Notes under the pieces: model-generated
What the model saw: only the letters and a program-made list of their open reading frames with translations
Told to the model about the DNA's origin: nothing
Database searches by the model: none
In this document: in pieces, positions 50,953-58,804 of the stretch
Layout: the number at the start of each line of letters is the position of its first letter
How positions within the stretch are numbered: the first letter of the stretch is position 1
Assembly: GCA_002395775.1 (NCBI GenBank)
Contig: DGUV01000066.1
Coordinates: forward strand, 1 to 64,000
Length of the DNA stretch: 64,000 nt
DNA from: Prevotellaceae bacterium UBA4301
GTDB taxonomy: Bacteria; Bacteroidota; Bacteroidia; Bacteroidales; Bacteroidaceae
Reading direction: 5' to 3'
Made by a program: the position numbers and the translations under genes

Positions 50953-52817
50953 TTTTTTATGCTCTCTTTATCCAGTCCCACTATACGATGGAGTTCGCCC
51001 ACGGCTCCGTGCTCCACAAAATGGTCGGGCAGTCCAAGTCGCTTGATGTCGGGTTTATATCCGTGGTCGGCCATCCACTCGAGCACGGCCGAGCCCAGTC
51101 CTCCCTCGCGCACACCGTCCTCGATGGTCACGATGCGCTGGTAGCGCTTGCCCACTTCTTCGAGGATGCTTTCGTCCAAAGGTTTCAGGAAGCGCATGTC
51201 GTAGTGGGCCACGTCCAGTCCGCTCTCCCTGATGGCCTCGGCAGCTACATTGCCGATGGGGCCGATGGTGAGCACAGCTGTCTGCCCTGTGCCTTCGCGC
51301 AGGCAGCGTCCGGTGCCGATGCTTACGGGCTCCAGCGGGCAACGCCAGTCCGTGAGCACGCCCCGCCCCCTGGGATAGCGGATGACGAAGGGCCCCCTGC
51401 CAGCCTCGCGGGCCGTCTGCATGAGGCGGCGCAGTTCAGCCTCGTCCATGGGGGAGGCAATGATGAGGTTGGGTATGGGGCGCAGGAAGGCCAGGTCGAA
51501 GGCCCCATGGTGTGTGGGTCCGTCCTCGCCCACGAGGCCCGCGCGGTCCAGACAGATGACCACGGGCAGATGGCTGATGGCCACGTCGTGGATGATGTTG
51601 TCGTATGCCCTTTGAGCAAACGAAGAGTAGATGTTGCAGAAGGGCAGCATGCCCTCGCATGCCAGACCCGCCGAGAAGGTCACTGCATGGCCTTCGGCAA
51701 TGCCCACGTCAAACACCCGTTCCGGCATTTCCTTCTGCATGATGCACATGCTGCAGCCCGTAGGCATGGCAGGCGTGACGCCCACGATGCGCTTGTCCTC
51801 CCTGGCCATCTCCAGCAGGGTCTCGCCAAACACCTCTTGGAATCGGGGAGGCATCTGCCCGCCCGGTTCGCTCTTGATGCGCTGGCCCGTCTCGGGGTCA
51901 AACTTGCCGGGAGCATGCCACACGGTGGCGTCGCGCTCGGCCGGTCCGAAGCCTTTCCCCTTGATGGTGTGCAGGTGCAGCATCTTGGGCCCTTTCATGT
52001 CCTTGATGCGCTGCAGTGTGCCCACCAGTTCCACCACATTGTGGCCGTCCTCAGGACCAAAGTATCGGATGTTCAGTCCCTCGAACATGTTGCGCTGGTT
52101 GGTGAGCAGCGACTTCACGGCATTGTTGAATCGCAGCACGCGACCCTTGCGGTCGTCGTTCAGCACGCCCCATCGGTACAGGGCCTTCGAGGCTGAGTAG
52201 CGCAGGCGGTTGTAGGTGCTGCTCGTGTGCAGTTTGTGCAGGTATTCGCCCATGCCCCCCACGCTGCGGTCGATGGACATGTCGTTGTCGTTCAGGATGA
52301 TGAGCATGTCGTTGGGTGTGCTGGAGGCGTTGTTCAGTCCCTCAAAGGCCAGTCCCCCCGTCATGCTCCCGTCGCCAATGACGGCCACCACCTTCCTCAT
52401 TTCTTCATTTTCTCCATTTCTCAAATTCTCCGCTACGGCCATGCCCAGTCCCACGGATATCGAGTTGGAAGCATGTCCGCAGGTGCAGGTGTCGTATTCG
52501 CTTTCCTCGGGCGAGGGGAAGGGCTTCAAGCCCCCCAGCTTCCTGTTTGTCGAGAAACGTTCCCGACGCCCCGTCAGTATCTTATGCCCATAAGCCTGAT
52601 GGCCCACGTCCCACACGATGCGGTCCTCGGGTGTATGGAATACATAATGCAGTGCCACGGTCAGTTCCACTGTGCCCAGACTCGAGGCAAAGTGCCCTGG
52701 GTTGTCGGCCAGTTCGCGAATGATATATTGGCGTAGCTCATCGCACACTTGCGGCAGCTGCTCTATGCTCAACTGCCTCAGGTCAGCAGGTGTTTGTATC
52801 GTTTCAAGTAGATTCAT
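50925..52817 (-). CDS. dxs: 1-deoxy-D-xylulose-5-phosphate synthase
   Basis: 630 residues. Thiamine diphosphate motif VIGDGSMTGGLAFEGLNNAS with VILNDND-like LIILNDNDMSID, IVWDVGHQAYGHKILTGRR, and the transketolase C-terminal domains with LDRAGLVGEDGPTHHGAFD. Makes DXP from pyruvate and glyceraldehyde-3-phosphate for the MEP isoprenoid pathway. A short insert (NGENEEMRK, about 137-145) comes from a GAGAAATG-type repeat. The C-terminal TLPPALPC and the stop codon are encoded by element A. A TATCTTCG box lies just upstream of the ATG. Confidence 0.96.
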   Translation of the reverse strand: MNLLETIQTPADLRQLSIEQLPQVCDELRQYIIRELADNPGHFASSLGTVELTVALHYVFHTPEDRIVWDVGHQAYGHKILTGRRERFSTNRKLGGLKPFPSPEESEYDTCTCGHASNSISVGLGMAVAENLRNGENEEMRKVVAVIGDGSMTGGLAFEGLNNASSTPNDMLIILNDNDMSIDRSVGGMGEYLHKLHTSSTYNRLRYSASKALYRWGVLNDDRKGRVLRFNNAVKSLLTNQRNMFEGLNIRYFGPEDGHNVVELVGTLQRIKDMKGPKMLHLHTIKGKGFGPAERDATVWHAPGKFDPETGQRIKSEPGGQMPPRFQEVFGETLLEMAREDKRIVGVTPAMPTGCSMCIMQKEMPERVFDVGIAEGHAVTFSAGLACEGMLPFCNIYSSFAQRAYDNIIHDVAISHLPVVICLDRAGLVGEDGPTHHGAFDLAFLRPIPNLIIASPMDEAELRRLMQTAREAGRGPFVIRYPRGRGVLTDWRCPLEPVSIGTGRCLREGTGQTAVLTIGPIGNVAAEAIRESGLDVAHYDMRFLKPLDESILEEVGKRYQRIVTIEDGVREGGLGSAVLEWMADHGYKPDIKRLGLPDHFVEHGAVGELHRIVGLDKESIKKTLPPALPC

Positions 52818-52930
52818 CTTGCGAAGATACTAAATAATTGTGAAAGGAATCGCCTTAGGGCGAGAATTTAACCAAATTTGGTTCAAAAAATTCAATTATA
52901 TGTGAAGGAAGAGACAATATTAAGGATAAA
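52818..52930. other. Region upstream of dxs
   Basis: AT-rich intergenic DNA between the divergent dxs promoter and the rightward promoter at 52931. One small palindrome, CGCC-ttag-GGCG (52850-52861), resembles a lone unit of the CTTAAG-type repeats. Nothing else recognised. Confidence 0.4.
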
Positions 52931-52962
52931 TTTGGATATTCAAGTTTTTTTTACTATCTTTG
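52931..52962 (+). promoter_or_regulatory. Strong promoter not followed by a clear gene
   Basis: TTTG (52931-52934), 20-nt gap, TATCTTTG (52955-52962). Transcription would start near 52970 and run into the hairpin at 53001 and the tandem array at 53091. Confidence 0.65.
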
Positions 52963-53000
52963 CACCATAGAGCAGACCTGGAAAGGGAATAATATTGCAA

Positions 53001-53044
53001 AATATTGCACGGCGTGTAACGATAATGTCACGCCGTGCAATATT
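53001..53044 (+). ncRNA. Perfect 16-bp hairpin directly downstream of a strong promoter (candidate structured RNA)
   Basis: AATATTGCACGGCGTG (53001-53016) and its exact reverse complement (53029-53044), with a 12-nt loop. CACGGCGTG occurs again at 53050-53058, and AATATTGCA is also repeated just upstream (from 52991). No T-run follows, so it is not a simple terminator. May be the 5' part of a small RNA or a protein-binding site. Confidence 0.45.
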
Positions 53045-53068
53045 CGTTTCACGGCGTGCGACAATCCT

Positions 53069-53244
53069 TTCATGCCGACGTTCAGTCTTTCCTCCTTAGG
53101 CGTTCGGTTCCTTCCTCCTGCGAGCCGATGCTTATCCACCTAAGAGCTGAGGCTTATCCTCCTAAATGTTTCTACCGGAAGACCTATATCTTGTCGTCAG
53201 AAGGCCTAAACCTTATCGACGTAAGTCCCGAGTTTTATATCAGA
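53069..53244. repeat. 22-bp-period tandem array 2 (decayed)
   Basis: Units at 53091, 53113, 53135, 53157, 53179, 53201 and 53223, recognised by a CCTAA-type core at the same phase; the best are at 53179 (AAGACCTATATCTT) and 53201 (AAGGCCTAAACCTT). Same period and core as array 1. Lies between divergent dxs and the lipoprotein gene at 53692. An open frame of 90 codons through it shows no real protein features. Confidence 0.7.
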
Positions 53245-53381
53245 AGCGCAATGGCGTATGTGCTTTGGCTTATGCAAGCAAGTACCAAAGGAGTCACATC
53301 AATATAAAGCTTGATTGGGGATTGTTAATGCCAATGAAAAAAATAAACCGTTAACCTGTTAACCTTTTAAACTTTTATTTG

Positions 53382-53547
53382 TATCTTTGCCCTTGATACA
53401 AACGAACATCGATTGCCAATGAAGTAAATAACGGAAAATTGACATAGGATGAAGCGTCCGCTTTGATTCTTGTTTCGGACAATTGGGGAATTAAAAGAAA
53501 TCAATCAAGAATAAAGTAGGTGCTCATGCCGCAAGGCGTGGGTTTTT
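53382..53547 (+). ncRNA. Candidate small RNA with -7 box and terminator
   Basis: TATCTTTG at 53382-53389 (no good -33 box), about 135 nt of AT-rich non-coding sequence, then CATGCC-gcaa-GGCGTG (53525-53540), a 6-bp stem with a GNRA-like loop, followed by GGTTTTT. This gives a plausible 150-nt transcript. I could not assign it to a known RNA family such as 6S. Confidence 0.35.
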
Positions 53548-53691
53548 ACTCGTTCATGATTGATAGGTTATCCCCAATACCTCCGAAATGTAGACGAAGT
53601 AAATAGTCCACGTTTTATTTTTTGTGCCGTTTTTACAAATAACACTCTAATCAGTTAACCATTAAACGTTAAACTTTTAACCTTTATAGAT
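53548..53691. other. Leader region upstream of the FISUMP-like lipoprotein gene
   Basis: About 140 bp with GTTAAAC/GTTAACC-type simple repeats (53655-53685; similar ones at 53350-53372). No promoter of the usual type was found close to the gene. Confidence 0.35.
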
Positions 53692-54441
53692 ATGACCCAC
53701 AAACATTTATTTCTTATGCTGACGATGCTCATGAGCATGGCAGTATGTAGTATGACCTTTGTATCGTGTGATGATGATGAGATTGAATCAGGGGATGGAA
53801 GTAGTTCCAGAAGTAATGGCAAGGCTCCAAAGAATGTGAGGGCAGTTGACCTTGGCCTGCCATCTGGTACTCTTTGGGCTAATATGAACGTTGGGGCAAT
53901 CAAAGAAGAAGGTTTTGGCGACTACTTTGCTTGGGGAGAAACGAAAGGATTTAATTCTGGCAAAACGGATTTCAGTTGGAGCACCTACAAGTGGTGCAAC
54001 GGGTCATACGATACAATGACTAAGTACTGTGACGACAGCAGTATTGGCTATAACGGCTTCACGGACAACCTGACGGAGTTGGAACTCGCCGACGATGCCG
54101 CCTACGTGAACTGGGGCAGTGACTGGCGTATTCCAAGTTTGTCCCAGTGGCGAGAACTCATAGAAAATTGTTCATGGATATGGAAAACAGAAAATGACGT
54201 AAAAGGATACAAGATATTTGGGCCGAATGGCAACTCCATTTTCCTGCCTGCTGCGAGGTCTCGGGATGACCTGTCGCTCGACTACGCAGGTTCGTACGGC
54301 ATCTATTGCTCGCGTACGCTCTGCTCGGACGACCCGAACGGCGCGTGGGGTCTGGATTTCAGTAGTAGCGGTGTGTACACGAGCTACTACGGCCGCCGCT
54401 ACCTCGGGCGAAGCGTTCGTCCCGTGCGCGTGTCCCAGTAA
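53692..54441 (+). CDS. FISUMP/DUF1566-like lipoprotein
   Basis: 249 residues. Signal peptide with lipobox MTFVSC (Cys26) followed by DDDE. DLGLPSGTLWANMNVGA, YFAWGETK, WGSDWRIPSLSQWRELI and IFLPAAR are the signature of the Fibrobacter succinogenes major paralogous-domain-like family, a C-type-lectin-related fold often found as surface lipoproteins in Bacteroidales. Function unknown. Convergent with the DUF4143 fragment; a large hairpin lies between. Confidence 0.8.
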   Translation: MTHKHLFLMLTMLMSMAVCSMTFVSCDDDEIESGDGSSSRSNGKAPKNVRAVDLGLPSGTLWANMNVGAIKEEGFGDYFAWGETKGFNSGKTDFSWSTYKWCNGSYDTMTKYCDDSSIGYNGFTDNLTELELADDAAYVNWGSDWRIPSLSQWRELIENCSWIWKTENDVKGYKIFGPNGNSIFLPAARSRDDLSLDYAGSYGIYCSRTLCSDDPNGAWGLDFSSSGVYTSYYGRRYLGRSVRPVRVSQ

Positions 54442-54486
54442 TAGCCCCTCTCCCCGCTCCCCCTAGGCCTCAGCCCCTCTCTAACT

Positions 54487-54584
54487 CTCCCCTCAAGGGG
54501 GAGGATAAAGTATGGGACTTACCCCACGATAAGGAAAGTGCCCGTAGACTCCTCAGCCCCCTTTAGGGGAGAGGGTCTGCGGGC
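54487..54584. terminator. Bidirectional terminator containing GC-rich palindromic elements
   Basis: First hairpin CTCCCC / GGGGAG (54487-54503). Second, larger hairpin: GCCCGTAGAC (54540-54549) pairs with GTCTGCGGGC (54575-54584), enclosing CCTC/GAGG and CCCCT-tt-AGGGG. The inner part has the look of the GC-rich palindromic element found in genes of this window. Confidence 0.65.
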
Positions 54585-54621
54585 GCTTGCTTCTCTCTTA
54601 TGTTTTATTGTCCGCAAAACC

Positions 54622-55293
54622 TTAATCCTTCAGACAACCGATAGGGATGACAAAGACTCCATCCTGTCTTTGATAAGCATACTGTCCAACACCGATAATA
54701 ACCGCCATGAATGATGGCGCGGGCATCTTATCAGTATCTATATTTCCTGCAAGTTCTATCATACTGGCTGCGCCAGCATTGATGTGATCTTCTCCTCCCA
54801 GCTTCACCTCAAGCAGAGCGTAGCTGCCATTGCGGCGATGAAGTACAGTGTCACATTCAAGACCGCTACTGTCTCTATAATGATAAAGCTGGCCATCCAA
54901 TGCTTCTGCATACACACGCAAGTCTCGCACGGCCATGTCCTCAAAGAAAAGTCCGAAGGAATCTAAATCATTAATCAGGTCCTTGGGACCAATTCCTAAT
55001 GCTGCAATGCCGATACTAGGGTCAACAAAATGGCGTGTGTCACTGGTCCTGATTGCAGCCTTGCTTCTCAGGTTTGGATTCCATGCAGCAAGGTCCTCAA
55101 TGACAAAGAGTTTTTTCAGGGCCTTGATATAGTCAGCTACAGTGTCTTCGTCCAACGTACTTGCATCGTTGGCAAACATGTCTTTACGAATGGTGGCGTA
55201 TGAAACCTGCTGAGAAATATTCCTTGCGTATGAACGCAATAGTAACTTTGCCCGTTCAGGGTCAGCCTTATTTTCCCCGATTGGGTCAAACAA
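54622..55293 (-). pseudogene. Truncated ATPase: DUF4143 C-terminal domain only
   Basis: About 223 codons. LLRSYARNISQQVSYATIRKDM, DYIKALKKLFVIEDLAAWNP and ECDTVLHRRNGSYALLEVKLGG are the C-terminal DUF4143 half of AAA_14-DUF4143 proteins (normally about 400 residues, N-terminal P-loop ATPase). The ATPase half is missing: upstream an in-frame TGA stands at 55309, next to a 16-nt direct repeat. Only a TTG could start the frame. The visible DUF4143 part is otherwise intact, so truncation is probably recent. Confidence 0.75.
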
Positions 55294-55321
55294 ACTTGCC
55301 CGCGGGGGTCAAACTAGCTTG
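55283..55321. repeat. Direct repeat at the break point of the DUF4143 gene
   Basis: GGGTCAAACAAACTTG (55283-55298) and GGGTCAAACTAGCTTG (55306-55321), 14 of 16 identical, period 23. The rest of the region to 55583 is AT-rich and holds no recognised gene. Confidence 0.55.
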
Positions 55322-55583
55322 GCTTTTCCATTAGACTGCAAAGTTATGACTTTTATCGCAAATCGCCAAATGGAAATATGATTTTCGGTGATTTGAAGCA
55401 GTTCCATTCGGTCATTTGTGGATATTTTGTTCGGTAAATTATTGAATTGGTGGTTAGAGATTGTAGTCTCTTGCTGCCTTGCCCTATAATTATTCTTCGA
55501 TCTACTCCCATCTCTCACTAAATTGTCTCCGAAGTTTTGTATCAGTAGGCTTTGCCGTCTTACTCCACTTCGCTAGGCAAAAC

Positions 55584-55614
55584 TTGCATATATAAAAAGA
55601 AAGTGCTACTTTTG
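55584..55614 (+). promoter_or_regulatory. uxaB promoter
   Basis: TTG (55584-55586), 20-nt gap, TACTTTTG (55607-55614), about 28 nt before the ATG. Confidence 0.6.
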
Positions 55615-55642
55615 TACGCAATAACTAACTTACTTTAGCATT

Positions 55643-57124
55643 ATGAAACCATTGAACAGCAGGACGGCCCCAAAGGGGCGGCATACGGAACGAGTGATTC
55701 AGTTTGGGGAGGGTAACTTCCTGAGGGCCTTTGTGGATTGGATAATCAAGCAGATGAACGACAGGGCGGGGTTCGACGCCTCGGTGGTTGTCGTGCAGCC
55801 CATAGCGCAGGGCATGGTGGGGCGACTCAACGAGCAGGATTGCCTCTATCACGTCAACCTGCAGGGACTCATCGACGGCAAACCCGTCAACTCGCTTACC
55901 CTCATCGACTCGGTCAGCCGTGCACTGAATCCCTACGAGGACTTCGATGCCTTCCTCCGTCTCGCCGAGCAACCAGAGATGCGCTTCGTCATCTCGAACA
56001 CTACGGAAGCGGGTATCGCTTTTGACCCTGCTTGTCGCCTCTCGGACAAGCCCGCCAGCAGTTATCCGGGCAAACTGGTGCAACTGCTTTGGCACAGGTT
56101 CAAGACCTTCAATGGCGACCCTGCGAAGGGATTCATCATCATGCCCTGCGAACTCATCTTCCTCAATGGCCACCATCTGCGCGAGTGCATCGACCAATAT
56201 GTGGAACTCTGGCGTGAGGACTTCGGAGATGCGTACGAAAGCTTCAAGAAGTGGACAACGGAGTGCTGTTATGTCTGTGCCACACTGGTGGACCGCATCG
56301 TGCCTGGGTTCCCGAAGAAGGACATCGGAAGGATTCAAGAAACTATCGGGTATGAGGACAATATGGTGGTTCAGGGTGAAGCCTTCCACCTGTGGGTGAT
56401 AGAGACTGCGCCCAACCTGCCTCTGGAACAGTTGGCGAAGGAATTCCCTGCCGAACGAGCCGGACTTAATATAGTGCTCACACACAACGAGGCACCCTAT
56501 CACGAACGTAAGGTGACGTTGCTCAACGGTCCGCACACGGTGCTTTCGCCAGTCGCTTATCTGTCGGGTATCGACATCGTTCGTGACGCTTGTCAGCATC
56601 CCGTAGTGGGCAAGTTCATCCATAGGGTTCAGTTTGACGAACTCATGCAGACGCTGAACCTGCCCATGGACGAGTTGAAGCAATTCGCAGGCGACGTCCT
56701 CGAGCGCTTCCTCAATCCCTATGTCGATCATCAGGTAACAAGCATCATGCTGAACTCCTTCCCCAAGTATCAGACGCGCGACCTGCCCGGACTGAAGACC
56801 TATCTACAGCGCAAGGGCGAACTGCCCAAGGGGCTGGTGCTTGGTCTTGCCGCTATCATCACTTATTACAAGGGCGGCGTGCGAGCCGACGGAGCACCTA
56901 TTAAGCCTAATGACGATGCTCGTATCATGGCTCTCCTTGACGAACTCTGGCAGACGGGCAACACACGGCAGGTGGCCGAAGGCGTGCTTGCGGCCAAGGA
57001 CCTTATCTGGCACGAGCATGGCGACCTGAACGAGATTCCCGGACTGACGGACATGCTCACGCAGATGCTTGACAGCATCGCGGAGAAGGGTATGCTGAGC
57101 ACCGTTGAGAGAGTGATGGAGTAG
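55643..57124 (+). CDS. uxaB: Tagaturonate reductase (altronate oxidoreductase)
   Basis: 493 residues of the mannitol dehydrogenase superfamily. VIQFGEGNFLRAFVDWII (nucleotide-binding loop at 18-35), FVISNTTEAGIAFD, PFIIMPCELI-type IIMPCELIFLNG, and the C-terminal substrate domain with NLPLEQ, HNEAPYHERKVTLLNGPHT (catalytic Lys in ERKVTLLNG) and PVAYLSG. Reduces D-tagaturonate to D-altronate with NADH. Flanked by uxaA, an ExuT-like carrier and uxaC, which confirms the pathway. Confidence 0.93.
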   Translation: MKPLNSRTAPKGRHTERVIQFGEGNFLRAFVDWIIKQMNDRAGFDASVVVVQPIAQGMVGRLNEQDCLYHVNLQGLIDGKPVNSLTLIDSVSRALNPYEDFDAFLRLAEQPEMRFVISNTTEAGIAFDPACRLSDKPASSYPGKLVQLLWHRFKTFNGDPAKGFIIMPCELIFLNGHHLRECIDQYVELWREDFGDAYESFKKWTTECCYVCATLVDRIVPGFPKKDIGRIQETIGYEDNMVVQGEAFHLWVIETAPNLPLEQLAKEFPAERAGLNIVLTHNEAPYHERKVTLLNGPHTVLSPVAYLSGIDIVRDACQHPVVGKFIHRVQFDELMQTLNLPMDELKQFAGDVLERFLNPYVDHQVTSIMLNSFPKYQTRDLPGLKTYLQRKGELPKGLVLGLAAIITYYKGGVRADGAPIKPNDDARIMALLDELWQTGNTRQVAEGVLAAKDLIWHEHGDLNEIPGLTDMLTQMLDSIAEKGMLSTVERVME

Positions 57125-57221
57125 AAGACCCACCCCCCAGCCAGCCCTCCGTCGCAGGCTCCCCAACGCTAACGCCTCGCTCGGCACTTGTGACGCTTGA
57201 TTCATTCAAGAACTTGCGTTG

Positions 57222-57339
57222 CCCTGTTAAGGAGGGGAGTATATACCCACATAATGTTAAATATCAAGATGGAAATAAAACAGCAAGTAGCAAGCGATAC
57301 TGCTCCCCTCCTTAACAGGGAGGGGCTGGGGAGAGAGTC
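57222..57339 (+). mobile_element. MITE-like element B upstream of uxaA
   Basis: CCCTGTTAAGGAGGGGA (57222-57238), a 65-nt interior, then the reverse complement (57304-57320) and AGGGGCTGGGGAGAGAGTC (57321-57339). The interior starts GTATATACCCACATAA, close to GTATATACTCACATAA in element A. The right end is 4 nt from the uxaA ATG. The outer left 18 nt expected from element A are missing. Confidence 0.75.
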
Positions 57340-57343
57340 CGTA

Positions 57344-58804
57344 ATGAAAACCATTACTATTCATCCCAAGGACAATGTGGCAGTGGCCCTGCAGGACCTG
57401 CCCGGGATTCCTGCTGGACATAAGATAGCCTTGAAGGATTTCGCGGAAGGCGAACAGGTAGTCAAGTACGGATTCCCCATTGGTCATACCATTCATCCCG
57501 TGAGGAAAGGTTCGCTCATCGACCATCACGACATCCAGACCAACCTGAGCGGGACGCTGGACTACAGTGACATACGGATATCCCAACATCTTGCTTCCCC
57601 CTCCTCGGGAGGGGCAGTTGACACTTTTCCCGGTTACCTCCGTCCCGACGGACAGGTGGGCATCCGCAACGAGGTGTGGGTCATCCCCACCGTGGGATGC
57701 GTAGATGGCATCGTGCGACGGGTGGTGGACCGTATGAAGCGCGAAGTCTTCCAAGAAGGTGAAGGCGTGGATGCGATAGTCGGTTTTCCTCACAATTATG
57801 GCTGCTCGCAGCTGGGCGACGACCACGAGAACACGCGCAAGGTGCTCCGCTCTATGGTGCTCCATCCCAATGCCGGAGGGGTGCTGGTCGTGGGCCTTGG
57901 TTGCGAGAACAACCAGCCTCGGCAGTTTCAGGAGTTCTGCGGCGACTATGACAGGGAACGCGTGCGCTTCATGACCTGTCAGGAGGTGGAAGGCGACGAA
58001 GAGGAACATGCCATGCAGCTCCTAAGGGAACTTTATCAGCAGGCCTGCACCTATCGGCGTACGCCCCAGCCCCTTACGAAACTGCGCGTGGGACTGAAGT
58101 GTGGCGGTAGCGACGGCTTCTCGGGCATCACAGCCAATCCCCTGCTCGGACGATTCTCCGACTGGCTTTGCATGGAACAGGGTGGGACAACGGTCCTGAC
58201 GGAGGTGCCCGAGATGTTTGGCGCCGAGACCCTGCTGATGCAGCGTTGCAAGACACCTGAACTGTTGGAGCGCACCATCCGACTGATTAACGATTTCAAA
58301 CAGTATTTCCTTTCCCATGGCCAGCCTGTGGGCGAGAATCCTTCGCCAGGCAACAAGGCGGGCGGCATCAGTACCCTCGAAGAGAAAGCGCTGGGATGCA
58401 CGCAGAAATCGGGCACGTCGCCCGTGTGCGGCGTGCTGGACTATGGCGAACAGATAGGCGAGGGGACGGGACTGCACCTGCTCTCTGCCCCAGGCAACGA
58501 CCTCGTGGCATCTACTGCCCTGGCCGCAGCGGGATGCCAGATGGTGCTCTTCACCACGGGCCGGGGCACTCCGTTCGCTACATTCGTCCCCACGCTGAAG
58601 GTCTCGACAAACAGCCGCTTGGCAAAGGGCAAGCCTCACTGGATAGACTTCAATGCAGGCACGCTGATAGAAGGGGAAAGCATGGACGACTTGTTGCGGC
58701 GCTTTACGGCCGAGGTTATGAAAACAGCCTCGGGCCAACTCACGAAGAGCGAGCACCGAGGCTTTGCGGAAATTGCGATTTTCAAGAACGGGGTTACGCT
58801 TTAG
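57344..58804 (+). CDS. uxaA: Altronate dehydratase
   Basis: 486 residues from MKTITIHPKDNVAVAL. SAF-type N-terminal domain (1-80), then the UxaA body with GYLRPDGQVGIRNEVWVIPTVGC, PHNYGCSQLGDD, LGCENNQ, LKCGGSDGFSGITANP and the C-terminal APGNDLVASTALAAAGCQ. Converts D-altronate to 2-keto-3-deoxy-D-gluconate in the hexuronate pathway. Residues 83-93 (ASPSSGGAV) derive from a GC-rich palindrome (57598-57614) between the two domains, a loop able to accept it. The Shine-Dalgarno-like GGGGAGAGAG is part of element B. Ends 4 bases into the convergent transporter gene. Confidence 0.93.
   Translation: MKTITIHPKDNVAVALQDLPGIPAGHKIALKDFAEGEQVVKYGFPIGHTIHPVRKGSLIDHHDIQTNLSGTLDYSDIRISQHLASPSSGGAVDTFPGYLRPDGQVGIRNEVWVIPTVGCVDGIVRRVVDRMKREVFQEGEGVDAIVGFPHNYGCSQLGDDHENTRKVLRSMVLHPNAGGVLVVGLGCENNQPRQFQEFCGDYDRERVRFMTCQEVEGDEEEHAMQLLRELYQQACTYRRTPQPLTKLRVGLKCGGSDGFSGITANPLLGRFSDWLCMEQGGTTVLTEVPEMFGAETLLMQRCKTPELLERTIRLINDFKQYFLSHGQPVGENPSPGNKAGGISTLEEKALGCTQKSGTSPVCGVLDYGEQIGEGTGLHLLSAPGNDLVASTALAAAGCQMVLFTTGRGTPFATFVPTLKVSTNSRLAKGKPHWIDFNAGTLIEGESMDDLLRRFTAEVMKTASGQLTKSEHRGFAEIAIFKNGVTL
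57598..57614 (+). repeat. GC-rich palindrome inside uxaA
   Basis: CCCCTCC-tcg-GGAGGGG, adding SPSSGGA in frame at the domain boundary. Confidence 0.7.

Noticed and set aside
53035..53307. 90-codon open frame between dxs and the lipoprotein gene
   Set aside because: It runs through the hairpin arm and the tandem array, has no ribosome site and no protein-like composition.
52955..53547. 6S RNA or tmRNA between dxs and the lipoprotein gene
   Set aside because: No tmRNA-like acceptor ends and no tag frame; a 6S-type long hairpin with a central bubble could not be drawn, so only unnamed RNA candidates are reported.
54540..54584. Insertion-sequence end
   Set aside because: No transposase or target duplication nearby; the structure fits a terminator between convergent genes.
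55309..55518. 69-codon minus-strand frame upstream of the DUF4143 fragment
   Set aside because: No ribosome site, no family, and lies in AT-rich intergenic DNA next to a rearrangement.
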